NCBI GenBank assembly: GCA_023413015.1 | Contig: JAEZQR010000198.1 | Coordinates: forward strand, 1 to 21,904 | DNA from: Pseudomonadota bacterium | GTDB lineage: Bacteria; Pseudomonadota; Alphaproteobacteria; Sphingomonadales; Sphingomonadaceae | Reading direction: 5' to 3' | DNA: 21,904 nt | Part shown: piece by piece, positions 1-8,059 of the stretch | Layout of the letters: the number at the start of each line of letters is the position of its first letter | Numbering within the stretch: position 1 is the first letter of the stretch | The notes under the pieces: generated by a model | Databases searched by the model: none | The model's input: the letters and a program-made list of their open reading frames with translations, nothing else | What the model was told of the DNA's origin: nothing | Made by a program: the position numbers and the translations under genes

Positions 1-2
1 GT

Positions 3-1562
3 CGTCTGGCGGGCGAGCTGACCGAAGACCAGTTCAAGCCGCTCCGGCTCAAGAACGGACTCTACCTGCAGCTCCACGCCTATATGCTGCGCGTGGCGAT
101 CCCCTATGGCACGCTCAACAGCCGCCAGATGCGGATGCTGGCGCACATTGCGCGGCGCTACGACCGTGGCTACGGCCATTTCACCACGCGACAGAACATC
201 CAGTACAACTGGATCAAGCTCGAGGAGGCGCCCGACATCCTCGCCGAGCTTGCGACTGTCGAGATGCACGCCATCCAGACGAGCGGCGAGAGCATCCGCA
301 ACATCAGCTCGGACCAGTTCGCGGGCGCGGCGGCCGACGAGGTCGCCGACCCCCGCCCTTGGGCCGAGCTCATCCGGCAATGGTCGACCTTCCATCCCGA
401 GTTCAGCTACCTGCCGCGTAAGTTCAAGATCGCGGTCACGGCCGCCGAGGACGACCGCGCCGCGATCCGGCTGCACGACATCGGGCTGAGGCTGGTGAAG
501 GACGAGCGCGGCGTGACCGGCTTCCAGGTTTACGTCGGGGGCGGCATGGGCCGCACGCCGTTTGTGGCGCCGCTGATCCGCCCCTTCCAGCCGGCCGACC
601 GGATCCTGAGCTATATCGAAGCGATCCTGCGTGTCTGGAATCGCTATGGCCGGCGCGACAATATCCACAAGGCGCGTATCAAGATCCTCGTCAACGACCT
701 CGGCGCCGAGGCCTTCGCCCAGGAGGTCAACGAGGAGTGGGAGCATCTGAAGGACCGCGGTGCCGACGCGCCGCGCGCCGAGTTCGAGCGGATTGCCGCC
801 CACTTCGCGCCACCCCCCTTTGAAACCGGCCTGTCCGACGAGATCGATTTGAGCGATCCCGACTTCGCCGTCTGGGTGAAGCAGAATGTCCATGCGCATA
901 AAGAGCGCGGCTATGCCATCGCCACGATCAGCCTGAAGCCGGTGGGCGGCATTCCGGGCGACGCCTCGGCCGAGCAGATCGACCTCGTCGCCGACCTCGC
1001 CGAACGCTACAGCTTCGACGAGCTGCGTGTGACCTACGCGCAGAACCTCGTGCTGCCGCATGTGCGCAAGGCCGACCTCTATGCGGTCTGGCAGGAACTG
1101 GCGGCGGCCGGGCTCGCGACGGCCAACCTCGATCTGGTGAGCGACATCATCGCCTGCCCCGGGCTCGACTATTGCAGCCTCGCCAATGCGCGATCGATCC
1201 CGGTGGCGCAGAAGATCGCCGAGCGCTTCGCCGATCTCGACCGCCAGCGCGACCTCGGCGAGCTGAAGATCAAGATATCGGGCTGCATCAACTCCTGCGG
1301 CCATCACCACGCGGGGCACATCGGCATCCTCGGCGTCGATCGGAAGGGCACCGAGAACTACCAGCTCCTGCTCGGCGGATCGGGGGCGGAAGACGCGAGC
1401 CTCGCCAAGATCATCGGCCCTGGCTTCAGCGAGGACGGCGTCGTCGATGCGGTGGAACGGGCGATCGAGGCGTATCGAGCCTTGCGCAGCGACGGCGAGC
1501 GTTTCCTCGATACCTACCGGCGCGTCGGCGTCGAGCCCTTCAAGGAGGCGATCTATGGCTGA
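3..1562 (+). CDS. cysI: Siroheme [4Fe-4S] sulfite/nitrite reductase, beta-subunit type (5' partial)
   Basis: Six-electron reduction of sulfite to sulfide (nitrite is possible), cytoplasmic, at a coupled siroheme-[4Fe-4S] centre. The reading frame is open to the left edge of the window and the residues before the first in-window ATG (position 84) already match the family (ELTEDQFKPL, then NGLYLQLHAYMLR). The true start therefore lies upstream, and probably about 25-35 residues are missing. Visible hallmarks are the arginine-rich substrate/siroheme segment GHFTTRQNIQYNW and the cluster ligands in two pairs: CPGLDYC (about 1153-1175) and CINSC (about 1282-1296), the C-x5-C plus C-x3-C pattern of this family. 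The stop overlaps the DUF934 gene by 8 bases, and CysH follows, so sulfite is the more likely physiological substrate. Electron donor not determinable from the window; no flavoprotein subunit is present. Confidence 0.93.
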   Translation, partial: RLAGELTEDQFKPLRLKNGLYLQLHAYMLRVAIPYGTLNSRQMRMLAHIARRYDRGYGHFTTRQNIQYNWIKLEEAPDILAELATVEMHAIQTSGESIRNISSDQFAGAAADEVADPRPWAELIRQWSTFHPEFSYLPRKFKIAVTAAEDDRAAIRLHDIGLRLVKDERGVTGFQVYVGGGMGRTPFVAPLIRPFQPADRILSYIEAILRVWNRYGRRDNIHKARIKILVNDLGAEAFAQEVNEEWEHLKDRGADAPRAEFERIAAHFAPPPFETGLSDEIDLSDPDFAVWVKQNVHAHKERGYAIATISLKPVGGIPGDASAEQIDLVADLAERYSFDELRVTYAQNLVLPHVRKADLYAVWQELAAAGLATANLDLVSDIIACPGLDYCSLANARSIPVAQKIAERFADLDRQRDLGELKIKISGCINSCGHHHAGHIGILGVDRKGTENYQLLLGGSGAEDASLAKIIGPGFSEDGVVDAVERAIEAYRALRSDGERFLDTYRRVGVEPFKEAIYG

Positions 1563-1980
1563 GGCGCTGCGTTTCCGCGACGATACGCCGGCGGACGAGC
1601 CCGCCGTGACGCTCGACGCCTTCCTCGGCCAGTCCGATGCCGCGTCGGTCCGCATCGAGGCCGGCGACGACGTGCGCCGGCTGCTGCCGATGCTCGACCG
1701 CGTCCGACTGGTCGAGATCGACTTCCCGCGCTTCCGCGACGGGCGCGGCTATTCGGCGGCGCGCATCCTGCGCGAAGCGGGCTATGCGGGCGAGATCAAG
1801 GCGGTCGGCGACGTGCTCGTCGACCAGCTGCTGTTCATGCGCCGCTGCGGCTTCGACAGCTTCGCGCCGGACCAGCCGTTCGATACCGCTGCGGTCGAGC
1901 GCGCCTTCAGCCGCTACGACTTCGTCTACCAACAGGCGGCCGATACCCGCCCGCCGGTGTGGAAGCTGCGCCATGGCTGA
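1555..1980 (+). CDS. DUF934 protein of the sulfate-assimilation operon
   Basis: A 141-residue protein of the DUF934 family, which in proteobacteria sits almost always between a sulfite reductase and cysH. Its biochemical role is not established; a helper function in sulfite reduction is inferred from context only. The most conserved-looking block is in the middle: DFPRFRDGRGYSAARILRE, then a glycine-rich stretch and VLVDQLLFMRRCGFDSF. There is no signal peptide, membrane segment or metal-binding cysteine cluster. I chose the ATG at 1555 because it overlaps the upstream stop by 8 bases and gives the usual family length. An in-frame extension back to 1447 would run deep inside the reductase gene. 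Its own stop overlaps the cysH start by another 8 bases. Confidence 0.88.
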   Translation: MAEALRFRDDTPADEPAVTLDAFLGQSDAASVRIEAGDDVRRLLPMLDRVRLVEIDFPRFRDGRGYSAARILREAGYAGEIKAVGDVLVDQLLFMRRCGFDSFAPDQPFDTAAVERAFSRYDFVYQQAADTRPPVWKLRHG

Positions 1981-2722
1981 GGCCGTGCGCGCGATCGACC
2001 GGCTCGATACCACGCCGGCCTTCGATGCCGGGGAAGTGGCGGCGCTCGAGGTGCGTTTCGCCGGTGCGGGCGCGACCGAAATGCTGCAGCATTTGCTGCG
2101 CAGCATTTTGGCCGGCCGCGTGGCGCTCGTCTCCTCGTTCGGCGCGGAGTCGGCGGTGCTGCTGCATCTTATCGCGAGCATCGACCGCGACGTGCCGCTG
2201 ATCTTCGTCAATACGCAGAAGATGTTCGGCGAGACGCTGGCGTACCGGGACGAGCTGGCCGAGCGGCTGGGCTTCACCGACCTGCGCGTCGTGCGGCCCG
2301 ACCCCTACCGGCTGGCACAGCGCGATGCGACCGGGCTGCGCTGGTCCTACGATCCCGACGGCTGCTGCGAGATCCGCAAGGTCGAGCCGCTGCGCCGCGC
2401 GCTCGCGCCCTTTGATGCCTGGATCTCGGGCCGCAAGTCGTTCCAGGCCGGCCGGGCCGCGCTGCCGCGCTTCGAGCTCGACGAGGGGCGGCTGAAGATC
2501 AATCCGCTCGCCGGCTGGTCGAAGGCGGACCTCAACGCCTATTTCGCGGCGCACGACCTGCCGCGCCATCCGCTCGAGGCGCAGGGCTTCCCGTCGATCG
2601 GTTGCATGCCGTGCACCAGTCCGGTCCAGCCCGGCGAGGATCCGCGCGCCGGCCGCTGGCGCGGCTGGGACAAGACCGAGTGCGGCATCCACAGCGGCGG
2701 TCCCGACCAGCCGAGCTTCTGA
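1973..2722 (+). CDS. cysH: Thioredoxin-dependent adenylyl-sulfate (APS) reductase CysH
   Basis: Reduces activated sulfate to sulfite in assimilatory sulfate reduction, cytoplasmic, 249 residues. The PP-loop-like nucleotide-binding segment SSFGAESAVLL lies at residues 54-64. Cys131-Cys132 (GCCEIRK) and Cys211/Cys214 (GCMPC) form the CC...CxxC set that binds a [4Fe-4S] cluster. The nucleophilic cysteine is Cys237 in the C-terminal ECGIH motif. In this family the four-cysteine set marks enzymes that use APS; enterobacterial PAPS reductases lack it, so the substrate here is probably APS. The start at 1973 overlaps the DUF934 stop by 8 bases and gives the normal length. The stop shares one base with the next start codon (TGATG). 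An upstream extension of the frame to 1637 is rejected because it would overlap DUF934 almost completely. Confidence 0.95.
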   Translation: MAEAVRAIDRLDTTPAFDAGEVAALEVRFAGAGATEMLQHLLRSILAGRVALVSSFGAESAVLLHLIASIDRDVPLIFVNTQKMFGETLAYRDELAERLGFTDLRVVRPDPYRLAQRDATGLRWSYDPDGCCEIRKVEPLRRALAPFDAWISGRKSFQAGRAALPRFELDEGRLKINPLAGWSKADLNAYFAAHDLPRHPLEAQGFPSIGCMPCTSPVQPGEDPRAGRWRGWDKTECGIHSGGPDQPSF

Positions 2723-3495
2723 TGAACCGGCTGCCGCTGTTCTTCGACCTGCGCGGCCGTTCGGTGCTGCTGGTCGGCAACGGTCCCGCCGCCGATGCCA
2801 AGCGCCGGTTGATCGAAGGAGCCGGCGGCCGGGTCGTGCGCGAACCCGGTGCCGATGTCCGGCTCGCGTTTGTGGCGATCACCGGCGAGGCGGCGGATGC
2901 GGAGGCGGCACGGCTCAAGGCGGCCGGGCTGCTGGTCAACGTTGTCGACCGGCCCGACCTCTGCGACTTCATCGTGCCGGCGATTGTCGACCGTTCGCCG
3001 GTGGTGGTGGCGATCGGCACTGGCGGCGCATCGGCCTCGCTCGCCAAGAGCCTGCGCGAACGGCTGGAGGCACTGCTTCCCGCCAGCCTAGGCCGCTTGG
3101 CCGAAACCATCGCCGGAGAGCGCCAGGCTGTGGCTGCGGCGGTGCCGACCATCGAAGGCCGCCGCCGTTTCTGGGATGTACTGATGGCGCCAGGCGCGCC
3201 GCTCGATCCGCTGCGGCCGGCTGGCGATCCCCGGGCGGCGATCGCTGATGCGCTCGAAGCGCCGCCGACGCCGGAAAGCTTGCTGACGCGGATCAGGCTG
3301 ACGAGCCCCGACCCCGACGACCTGACGCTTCGCCAGCTCCGCGCGCTGTCGCAGGCCGATACCGTCTTCTTCACCTCGGCCGTTCCAGCAGCGATCGTCG
3401 ATCGCGCCCGGCGCGACGCCGCACGGGTGTCCTGCACCGTACCGCCGATCGAGCTGCCCGACGGCTATAGCCTGTTCGTCAGTCTGGAGTGGTAG
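2722..3495 (+). CDS. cysG: Precorrin-2 dehydrogenase/sirohydrochlorin ferrochelatase-type protein with residual methyltransferase segment
   Basis: Probably completes siroheme, the cofactor of the sulfite reductase three genes upstream. Residues 1-150 match the CysG N-terminal/Met8p dehydrogenase-chelatase domain: Rossmann start LLVGNGPAADAKRRLI at about 16-31, NVVDRPDLCDFIVPAIVDR at 73-91, and an AIGTGGASASLAKSLRERLEALLP segment after it. A linker follows, then residues 187-235 (LTRIRLTSPDPDDLTLRQLR and the next 30) resemble only the first part of a uroporphyrinogen-III methyltransferase domain. The SAM-binding GAGPGDP-like loop is replaced by TSPDPDD and the protein ends soon afterwards at 257 residues. 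It therefore cannot be a complete CysG; the methyltransferase must be encoded elsewhere. ATG overlaps the cysH stop by one base. Gene symbol is by similarity to the N-terminal domain only. Confidence 0.82.
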   Translation: MNRLPLFFDLRGRSVLLVGNGPAADAKRRLIEGAGGRVVREPGADVRLAFVAITGEAADAEAARLKAAGLLVNVVDRPDLCDFIVPAIVDRSPVVVAIGTGGASASLAKSLRERLEALLPASLGRLAETIAGERQAVAAAVPTIEGRRRFWDVLMAPGAPLDPLRPAGDPRAAIADALEAPPTPESLLTRIRLTSPDPDDLTLRQLRALSQADTVFFTSAVPAAIVDRARRDAARVSCTVPPIELPDGYSLFVSLEW

Positions 3496-3507
3496 GCGCC
3501 GGCCGCC

Positions 3508-5196
3508 TCAGGCGACCCTGGCGAGAACGGAGCGCTGATCGGCCCAGGCAAGGAAGTCGGTCTCGCGCATCGGACGGGCGAACGAGTAGCCCTGAAGCAG
3601 CTCGCAACCCATCACGCCGAGGATGTCGGCCTGGAGCGGGGTTTCTACCCCTTCGGCCACGCAATGGTAGCCGAGGCCATTGCCGAGCGAGACGATCGCG
3701 TTGACGATCGTCCGCGCATCGGCCGAGAAGGCGATGTCCTGGACAAGCGAGCGGTCGATCTTGAGGCGGTCGATCGGCAGCTTCTTGAGCCGGGCGAGGT
3801 TCGAGTAGCCGGTGCCGAAATCGTCGATGGCGACCGACAGGCCGAGCGCCCGCAGCTCCTCTACTTTCCCGATGGTCGCTGCGTCGTTCGACATGAAGAG
3901 CGACTCGGTGATCTCCAGCTCCAGCCGGTTCGGTGAGGCACCGCTGGTTTCGAGGCATTGGCGCAGGTGGGCGGTGAAGTCCGGCATCGCGATCTGGCGC
4001 GGTGAGACGTTGAATCCGACCCGGAACGGCAGGCCGCATGCCTCCCAGCGCGCCGCGGTGCGCGTCGCCTCCTCGATGACCCAGCGGCCGATTTCGACGA
4101 TCAAGCCCGACTCCTCGGCAAGATCGATGAAGCTTCCGGGCAGGCGCAGGCTGCCGTCGGCATGGTGCCAGCGAAGCAGCGCTTCCGCCGACATGATCTC
4201 GCCAGTCCCGGCATGGACCTGGGGCTGGAAGAACAGCTCGAACCGGCGGGCGGCGAGCGCTTCCCGCAGCTCGCCTTCGACGCGCAGCCGGTCGCGGACC
4301 TGACGGTTGAGCTCGGCCGAATAGGCGCAGTGCTGGTTCCGCCCGCGAGCCTTGGCGTGATACATCGCGGCGTCGGCATTGCGCATCAGCGTATCATAGT
4401 CCGAACCGTCGTGTGGCAGGCGGGCGATGCCGATGCTGGCGGCCACGACGATCGGCTGCCCGCCAAGGTCGAAGGGTGCTTCGAGCGCTTGCAGCAGCTG
4501 GTCGGTGAGCCGGCTTGCCATGTCGGCGTCATCGATGCCGCGGACGAGAAGCGTGAACTCGTCGCCGGCCAAGCGGGCCAGGATCGGGGATTCAGGCAAT
4601 TCCGTCTGCGACCGATAACTACTGATCGCGACCTGCATCCGCGCCGCGAACATGCCGAGCAGCGTATCGCCGGCCGAATGGCCGAGGCTGTCGTTCACCG
4701 CCTTGAAGCGGTCGAGGTCGATGAACAACAGGAGGCCCGGCTCCCCGGTTTCGATCTGCCGCTGGACGAGGCGGCGGAAATGCAGCCGGTTCGGCAGGCC
4801 GGTGACCGAATCGTGCAGCGCCACATGCTCGATGTCGTCGATGCTCGAGCGAATGCGCCGGAGCAGCGCGTCGAGCGACGTGACGAGCTGCGGCAGCACG
4901 CCCGCTGCCTTGCCGAAGCCGATGTCGAGCATCCCGGTGGCGGCAGTCCTGAGCGCATCGATGACCAGATCGAGCGCGCGGCCGATCGGTTCGAGCGCGC
5001 GGATCGTCGCCACCGACGTGACGGTGGCAGCGATGACCGACAGCAGGATCGAATTCAGTGCCTGCTGCTGGGCCCGAAAGGTTCCGGCGTCTGCTTTCTC
5101 GGCAACGCCGGTCGCCAAGAGCGCGAGAATGAGCACGACGGCGCCGGCGCCGGCGGCGAACGCGATGGCGCGCTCGCGAAAATTGTCGTCGTGCAT
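3508..5196 (-). CDS. Membrane-anchored GGDEF-EAL protein (cyclic-di-GMP turnover)
   Basis: Makes and/or degrades the second messenger cyclic di-GMP. Two hydrophobic segments near the N terminus (about residues 9-29 and 47-66 from the ATG) anchor it in the inner membrane with a short loop between them. The GGDEF domain follows (about 125-295), with AGDEF at 210-214 instead of GGDEF and no RxxD inhibitory site at the usual five-residue spacing. The EAL domain (about 305-550) keeps its signature residues: EAL at 338-340, NVSPRQ, LELEITES, DDFGTGY, the lysine in RLKIDRS, and AEGVET. It looks competent for phosphodiesterase activity, whereas cyclase activity is uncertain. I preferred ATG 5196 because a G-rich run precedes it; a GTG six codons upstream (5214) directly abuts a hairpin. 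No sensory domain beyond the membrane segments is visible. Confidence 0.92.
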   Translation of the reverse strand: MHDDNFRERAIAFAAGAGAVVLILALLATGVAEKADAGTFRAQQQALNSILLSVIAATVTSVATIRALEPIGRALDLVIDALRTAATGMLDIGFGKAAGVLPQLVTSLDALLRRIRSSIDDIEHVALHDSVTGLPNRLHFRRLVQRQIETGEPGLLLFIDLDRFKAVNDSLGHSAGDTLLGMFAARMQVAISSYRSQTELPESPILARLAGDEFTLLVRGIDDADMASRLTDQLLQALEAPFDLGGQPIVVAASIGIARLPHDGSDYDTLMRNADAAMYHAKARGRNQHCAYSAELNRQVRDRLRVEGELREALAARRFELFFQPQVHAGTGEIMSAEALLRWHHADGSLRLPGSFIDLAEESGLIVEIGRWVIEEATRTAARWEACGLPFRVGFNVSPRQIAMPDFTAHLRQCLETSGASPNRLELEITESLFMSNDAATIGKVEELRALGLSVAIDDFGTGYSNLARLKKLPIDRLKIDRSLVQDIAFSADARTIVNAIVSLGNGLGYHCVAEGVETPLQADILGVMGCELLQGYSFARPMRETDFLAWADQRSVLARVA

Positions 5197-5214
5197 ATCC
5201 CCCGCGTCCGCCAC

Positions 5215-5240
5215 GGCCCACTCGATCCCGAGAGTGGGCC
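5215..5240. terminator. Perfect 9-bp inverted repeat between the GH2 gene and the GGDEF-EAL gene
   Basis: GGCCCACTC at 5215-5223 pairs perfectly with GAGTGGGCC at 5232-5240 around an 8-base loop. It lies 26 bases downstream of the GH2 stop (both on the - strand) and directly before the alternative GTG start of the GGDEF-EAL gene. Its position suits termination of the sugar operon, but no T-run follows on either strand. It could instead be a leader structure of the downstream gene. The structure is seen; the function is inferred. Confidence 0.4.
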
Positions 5241-5266
5241 AACGCGGGTAAACAAACCGCTAAGCG

Positions 5267-8038
5267 CTAGCTTCCCAGCGCCTGCCGCACGAGCTTGCCG
5301 AGGAGCACGGTCGCGACCGGATCGGACCCGGCGGGCTCGGCGGTCAGCCGGAAGGTGGTGAACACCGCCTTGCCGCGCCCGAACCAGCGTTCGCAGATGA
5401 AGGCGGCCGCCTTATGCGCCCAGCCGACCACGCAGCCCGACTGCACATGCGCCTCGAACTCCCACGGCTTCAGACCGGTGAGCACGTGGCGCGGCACCAC
5501 CCGCTCGAACGACATGTCGAACATCGGATCGCCGGGCATGTCCTCGAACTGTCCCGCCCGACGGAGCCAGCTGAACGCCGTGATCCAGTCGGAGCGGTAG
5601 ACCATATGCTCCCGGTCCTGCGCGAAGATGCCGGGGAAGGCTTCGTGCATATAATATTGCACCGGCAGGATCGAGGTCGGCTGGTCGGCGCGCAGCCAGC
5701 GGCTCTCACCTTCCTCGTAGACGACGAGCGCGCGCTTGCCGCGGCGTACCGCCTCCACTTGCGCGGTGTCCATGAGGCGCACGATCATGAGATCGGCGGC
5801 CTCCTGATCGTCGGTGACCCGGAAGCCGAGCGCGGTGAGGCGCGACGCCATTTCCGGGTTCTCGGCCCAGATCGCGGCGGTCACGTCCGAGGCCGGGGCT
5901 GGTTTCGGATAGACGCTGAACGCCTCGTAGTTCTTCGCCACGCAGTTGCCGCGGCCGTCCTTCAGCTCGAAGCAGAGCCGTGCGGCTTCGGCCTTCGCCG
6001 CGTCGGGAAGCACGATCTCGATCGGATCGAGCGCGGCGACGCTGCCCGGCGGCGCCGACGGTACGGGAACACGCCCGCTGAGGCCGAAGGGGTTGAGCGT
6101 CCATTCAAGATAGGCACCCGGTGGCAACGTCGCGCCGCCGGTCGCGACCTTCGGATCGAACTGCAGCGTATCGCCGGTCCAATAGGCCCATTTCCTGAAG
6201 CCTGGCAGCACGACAAGGTCCGCGTTCAGGTGGCTGAACGGCTCGTGGAAGACGCGCAGGTTGCGCTCCATGTCCATCAGGCCGTTCGATTCCCAGTAGA
6301 TGTCGGTCAGTTCGGTGATGACATAGCCCTGGATCGACTCATATTCGCGCAGCTTCTCGATCTCGTACTTGAGACCCATCCACTGGTACCACTGCGTGCC
6401 TTCGATGAAGGCGTCGAAGCTGCCGAAGGCGCGGTCGAGGAAGTAGCTGCGGTAGCGCTGCTCGATGCCGCGCGGATAGGCGACGCCCTCCCCCCAATTC
6501 TGGCCGGTCTGGAACCACCAGGGGTCGATCGTTCCGCCGCGCCGCAGATCCTTCGGGTTGGGCAGGCCCCAGATGCCGAACTCCGAGCAGACCAGCGGCT
6601 CGTCGCCGCGCTTCTGCGCGTCGCCATACGGGCTGAAGGTCCAGCCCGTCCGCTTGGCGAAGCTGTCGGTGAGCGCGTCCCATTCCTCGCGGCGGTCGGG
6701 GATGCCGCGATAATAGTGGTAATCCTCGATGTCGGTCTTGACGTGGAAATTGGGGAAGCAGGCCGAGTTGTCGACGGACAGGCGCGTCGGATCATATTGC
6801 TTCAGCCAGTCATACTGCTCGATCAGCCACTGCCGGTGCTCGGGGTTCTCGGTCAGCCGCGTGCCCCAGTCCTCGTTGATGATCGTCCAGGCGATGATCG
6901 AGGGATGGTGGCCGTCGCGGGCGATGATGCCCTCGGCGGTCTCGCGAGCGCGCTGTGCCGCCTTCTCGCTGAAGCGCTCGAAGTTCGGAAACTCGGTCCA
7001 GACGAGCAGGCCGAGCCGATCACAGATGTCGTAATAGACCGGATCGGGCACCTTGATGTGGCAGCGCACGGTGTTGAGCCCGAGCTGTTTGGCCTTTCGC
7101 ATCTGGTCTTCGAGATATTCGGCGTTGGGCAACGTGTAGAGCCCTTCCGGATAATAATCCTGATCGAGCGCGCAGCGCATGTAGATCTGCTGCCCGTTGA
7201 GGAAGAACTTGCCGTCGCGCGTCTCGATCGTGCGGAAGCCGAAGTGGAGCGAATAGGTGTCGAGCAGCTCGCCGCCGCGCTCCAGATCGATGACGAGGCG
7301 GTAGAGGTTGGGGTGATCGGGCGACCAGGGAATGGGGTGGCCGACCTTGAGCGCCACCCGCTCCGCCGCGCTGTCGCTACCGCGATGCTCGTGCGCCAGC
7401 ACCTGATGCCCTTCGGGCCCGAACACGCGCAGCTTCAAAGCGAGGTCGGCGGCATCGGCCGAGACGGCGACATCGACGTCGACCTGACCCGTGCGTAAGT
7501 CGGGGGTCACCCGCACCGACTTGAAATGCTCGGGAGCGCGCGCCTCGAGCCACACCGACTGCCAGATGCCGCCCATCGGGCCGTACCAGCTCTGCTTGCC
7601 GTGCGGGATCTCCTGGAACGGATGCTCGGGGAACTCCGCCATATCGTTCGACGGCAGCGTCACTTTCACCTCGAGGAGGTTATCCTCCCACAGGGTTTCA
7701 GGATCGAGCGGAACCTCGAAGGCGAGATAGCCGCCCTCGTGCCGGCACAGGTGACGCCCGTTGACGTAGACGTCGGCCAGATAATTGACCGCGCCGAAGC
7801 CGAGCACGACGTGGCGCTGGCGGAACGCCTTGGGCACGGTAAAGGAGCGACGGTACCAAGTGACGCCGTGCGTCTCGCGCAGATCGTCGAACTGCGCCTG
7901 CCACACGCCCGGCACCTGGATCGCGCGCCAATTCTCCTCGCGTTCGAGACGGAAGTCCCAGACTCCGTCGAGACTGACGCGTTCGCGCGTCGGCTGGCGC
8001 CACAGGTTTTCGGGGGCTTGGGCAAGGATGGTGGCCAT
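5267..8038 (-). CDS. Glycoside hydrolase family 2, beta-galactosidase-like, with extra C-terminal domain
   Basis: Retaining exo-glycosidase, 923 residues, no signal peptide, so probably cytoplasmic. Order of domains: jelly-roll sugar-binding domain (about 15-165, with SLDGVWDF and WYRRSFTVP), immunoglobulin-like domain (about 170-268), then a TIM barrel (about 270-600) opened by FFLNGQQIYMRC. The acid/base is Glu389 in WTIINEDWG and the nucleophile is Glu486 in VCSEFGIW. Residues from about 730 to 923 form an additional region, beginning near AIWAENPEMASRLTALGFRV, that looks like a Rossmann-type, amidotransferase-like fold. The ATG at 8038 has a good ribosome site (AGAGGA) and lies 21 bases after the dgoA stop, making it last gene of the operon. 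Family 2 also holds beta-glucuronidases and beta-mannosidases; the galactoside assignment rests on the DgoK/DgoA neighbours. Confidence 0.88.
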   Translation of the reverse strand: MATILAQAPENLWRQPTRERVSLDGVWDFRLEREENWRAIQVPGVWQAQFDDLRETHGVTWYRRSFTVPKAFRQRHVVLGFGAVNYLADVYVNGRHLCRHEGGYLAFEVPLDPETLWEDNLLEVKVTLPSNDMAEFPEHPFQEIPHGKQSWYGPMGGIWQSVWLEARAPEHFKSVRVTPDLRTGQVDVDVAVSADAADLALKLRVFGPEGHQVLAHEHRGSDSAAERVALKVGHPIPWSPDHPNLYRLVIDLERGGELLDTYSLHFGFRTIETRDGKFFLNGQQIYMRCALDQDYYPEGLYTLPNAEYLEDQMRKAKQLGLNTVRCHIKVPDPVYYDICDRLGLLVWTEFPNFERFSEKAAQRARETAEGIIARDGHHPSIIAWTIINEDWGTRLTENPEHRQWLIEQYDWLKQYDPTRLSVDNSACFPNFHVKTDIEDYHYYRGIPDRREEWDALTDSFAKRTGWTFSPYGDAQKRGDEPLVCSEFGIWGLPNPKDLRRGGTIDPWWFQTGQNWGEGVAYPRGIEQRYRSYFLDRAFGSFDAFIEGTQWYQWMGLKYEIEKLREYESIQGYVITELTDIYWESNGLMDMERNLRVFHEPFSHLNADLVVLPGFRKWAYWTGDTLQFDPKVATGGATLPPGAYLEWTLNPFGLSGRVPVPSAPPGSVAALDPIEIVLPDAAKAEAARLCFELKDGRGNCVAKNYEAFSVYPKPAPASDVTAAIWAENPEMASRLTALGFRVTDDQEAADLMIVRLMDTAQVEAVRRGKRALVVYEEGESRWLRADQPTSILPVQYYMHEAFPGIFAQDREHMVYRSDWITAFSWLRRAGQFEDMPGDPMFDMSFERVVPRHVLTGLKPWEFEAHVQSGCVVGWAHKAAAFICERWFGRGKAVFTTFRLTAEPAGSDPVATVLLGKLVRQALGS

Positions 8039-8059
8039 GAGGTCCTCTGGTACGCTACG

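Noticed and set aside
3494..3508. AGGCG-N5-CGCCT mini-hairpin between the siroheme gene and the GGDEF-EAL gene
   Set aside because: It falls on the two stop codons in a run of G and C, is only 5 bp long and has no T-run; too weak to list as a terminator.
4162..5361. 399-codon open frame antisense to the GGDEF-EAL gene
   Set aside because: No domain recognised, and it crosses from one real gene through the intergenic hairpin toward another; best explained as a GC-rich shadow.
5414..7498. 694-codon open frame on the + strand, antisense to the GH2 gene
   Set aside because: High-GC genes commonly leave long open antisense frames. Its translation has no recognisable domain and a charged, low-complexity character, while the - strand frame has full GH2 motifs.
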